Assembly: GCA_949361645.1 (NCBI GenBank)
Contig: OX442421.1
Location: 9,483,984-9,547,983 of the forward strand
From: Spongilla lacustris
Lineage: Eukaryota; Porifera; Demospongiae; Spongillida; Spongillidae
Length of the DNA: 64,000 bases
Direction of reading: 5' to 3'
Part shown: positions 63,803 to 64,000 of the stretch, piece by piece
How the letters are laid out: every line of letters begins with the position of its first letter
Position numbering within the stretch: the stretch's first letter is position 1
Translations under genes and position numbers: made by a program
The notes under the pieces: generated by a model
Database searches by the model: none
What the model saw: the letters and a program-made list of their open reading frames with translations, nothing else
Told to the model about the DNA's origin: nothing

Positions 63803-64000
63803 GTGAGTCGAGCATGAACGCAGCCGTGAGGTTCAGGGTAGTGCGCGTTGGGTATACTGCCGTGTTTTTATAGTGAAATCACGCTATCACGGTTTGCATT
63901 TATTTCTTCCGTATTAAACTAGCCATCACCACTTTTTAATACATATTCACTGGTTCATGGCATGAATCCTACCGAAGGGGGTATCCTGTCTGGGGGTGTT

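Overview
The window looks like nuclear DNA from an early-branching animal, most likely a sponge. The support is intron-rich genes with GT-AG introns, a metazoan-type Src kinase, a 132-residue ribosomal protein S12, two syntaxins, and an extreme load of microsatellites and minisatellites. The sponge assignment is inference. 'Animal' is well supported by the Src architecture and the TTAGGG-type repeat. There is no bacterial or phage content.

Layout. 97-11020 (minus): the 5' part of a large ankyrin-repeat gene, 20 exons and about 1,175 codons, running off the left edge; most of its introns are filled by tandem repeats. 11181-11350 (plus): a possible two-exon membrane microprotein, divergent from the ankyrin gene. 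11704-12593 (minus): RPS12 in five coding exons. 12.7-16.4 kb: intergenic DNA with several terminal-inverted-repeat or foldback elements. 16.5-35.0 kb: five single-exon TLC-domain (TLCD4-like) genes in the same orientation. Four are near-identical products of segmental duplication, one of these is frameshifted, and the fifth is divergent. An apparently intact non-LTR retrotransposon (1,275-residue ORF with zinc fingers, reverse transcriptase and restriction-like endonuclease) sits in the flank of the second copy, followed by a decayed relative in opposite orientation. 35170-39217 (plus): a complete three-exon Src-family kinase. 39.2-44.2 kb: repeats and a small DNA transposon. 44253-52966 and 55025-63344 (plus): two tandem syntaxin-7/12-like Qa-SNARE genes, 11 exons each with identical intron phases, separated by another retrotransposon fragment. 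A possible further first exon starts at 63787.

The genes are unrelated housekeeping or signalling units rather than one pathway. The most unusual property is how tandem repeats relate to introns: in at least three ankyrin-gene introns the repeat unit spans the exon/intron boundary, so the 5' splice site and the last 12-17 exon bases are copied 7 to 16 times in a row. Two members of a TIR element family carry perfect 9-bp target-site duplications, as expected of Mutator-like elements. Gene models were built by eye from splice sites, phase continuity and protein similarity; no search was run.
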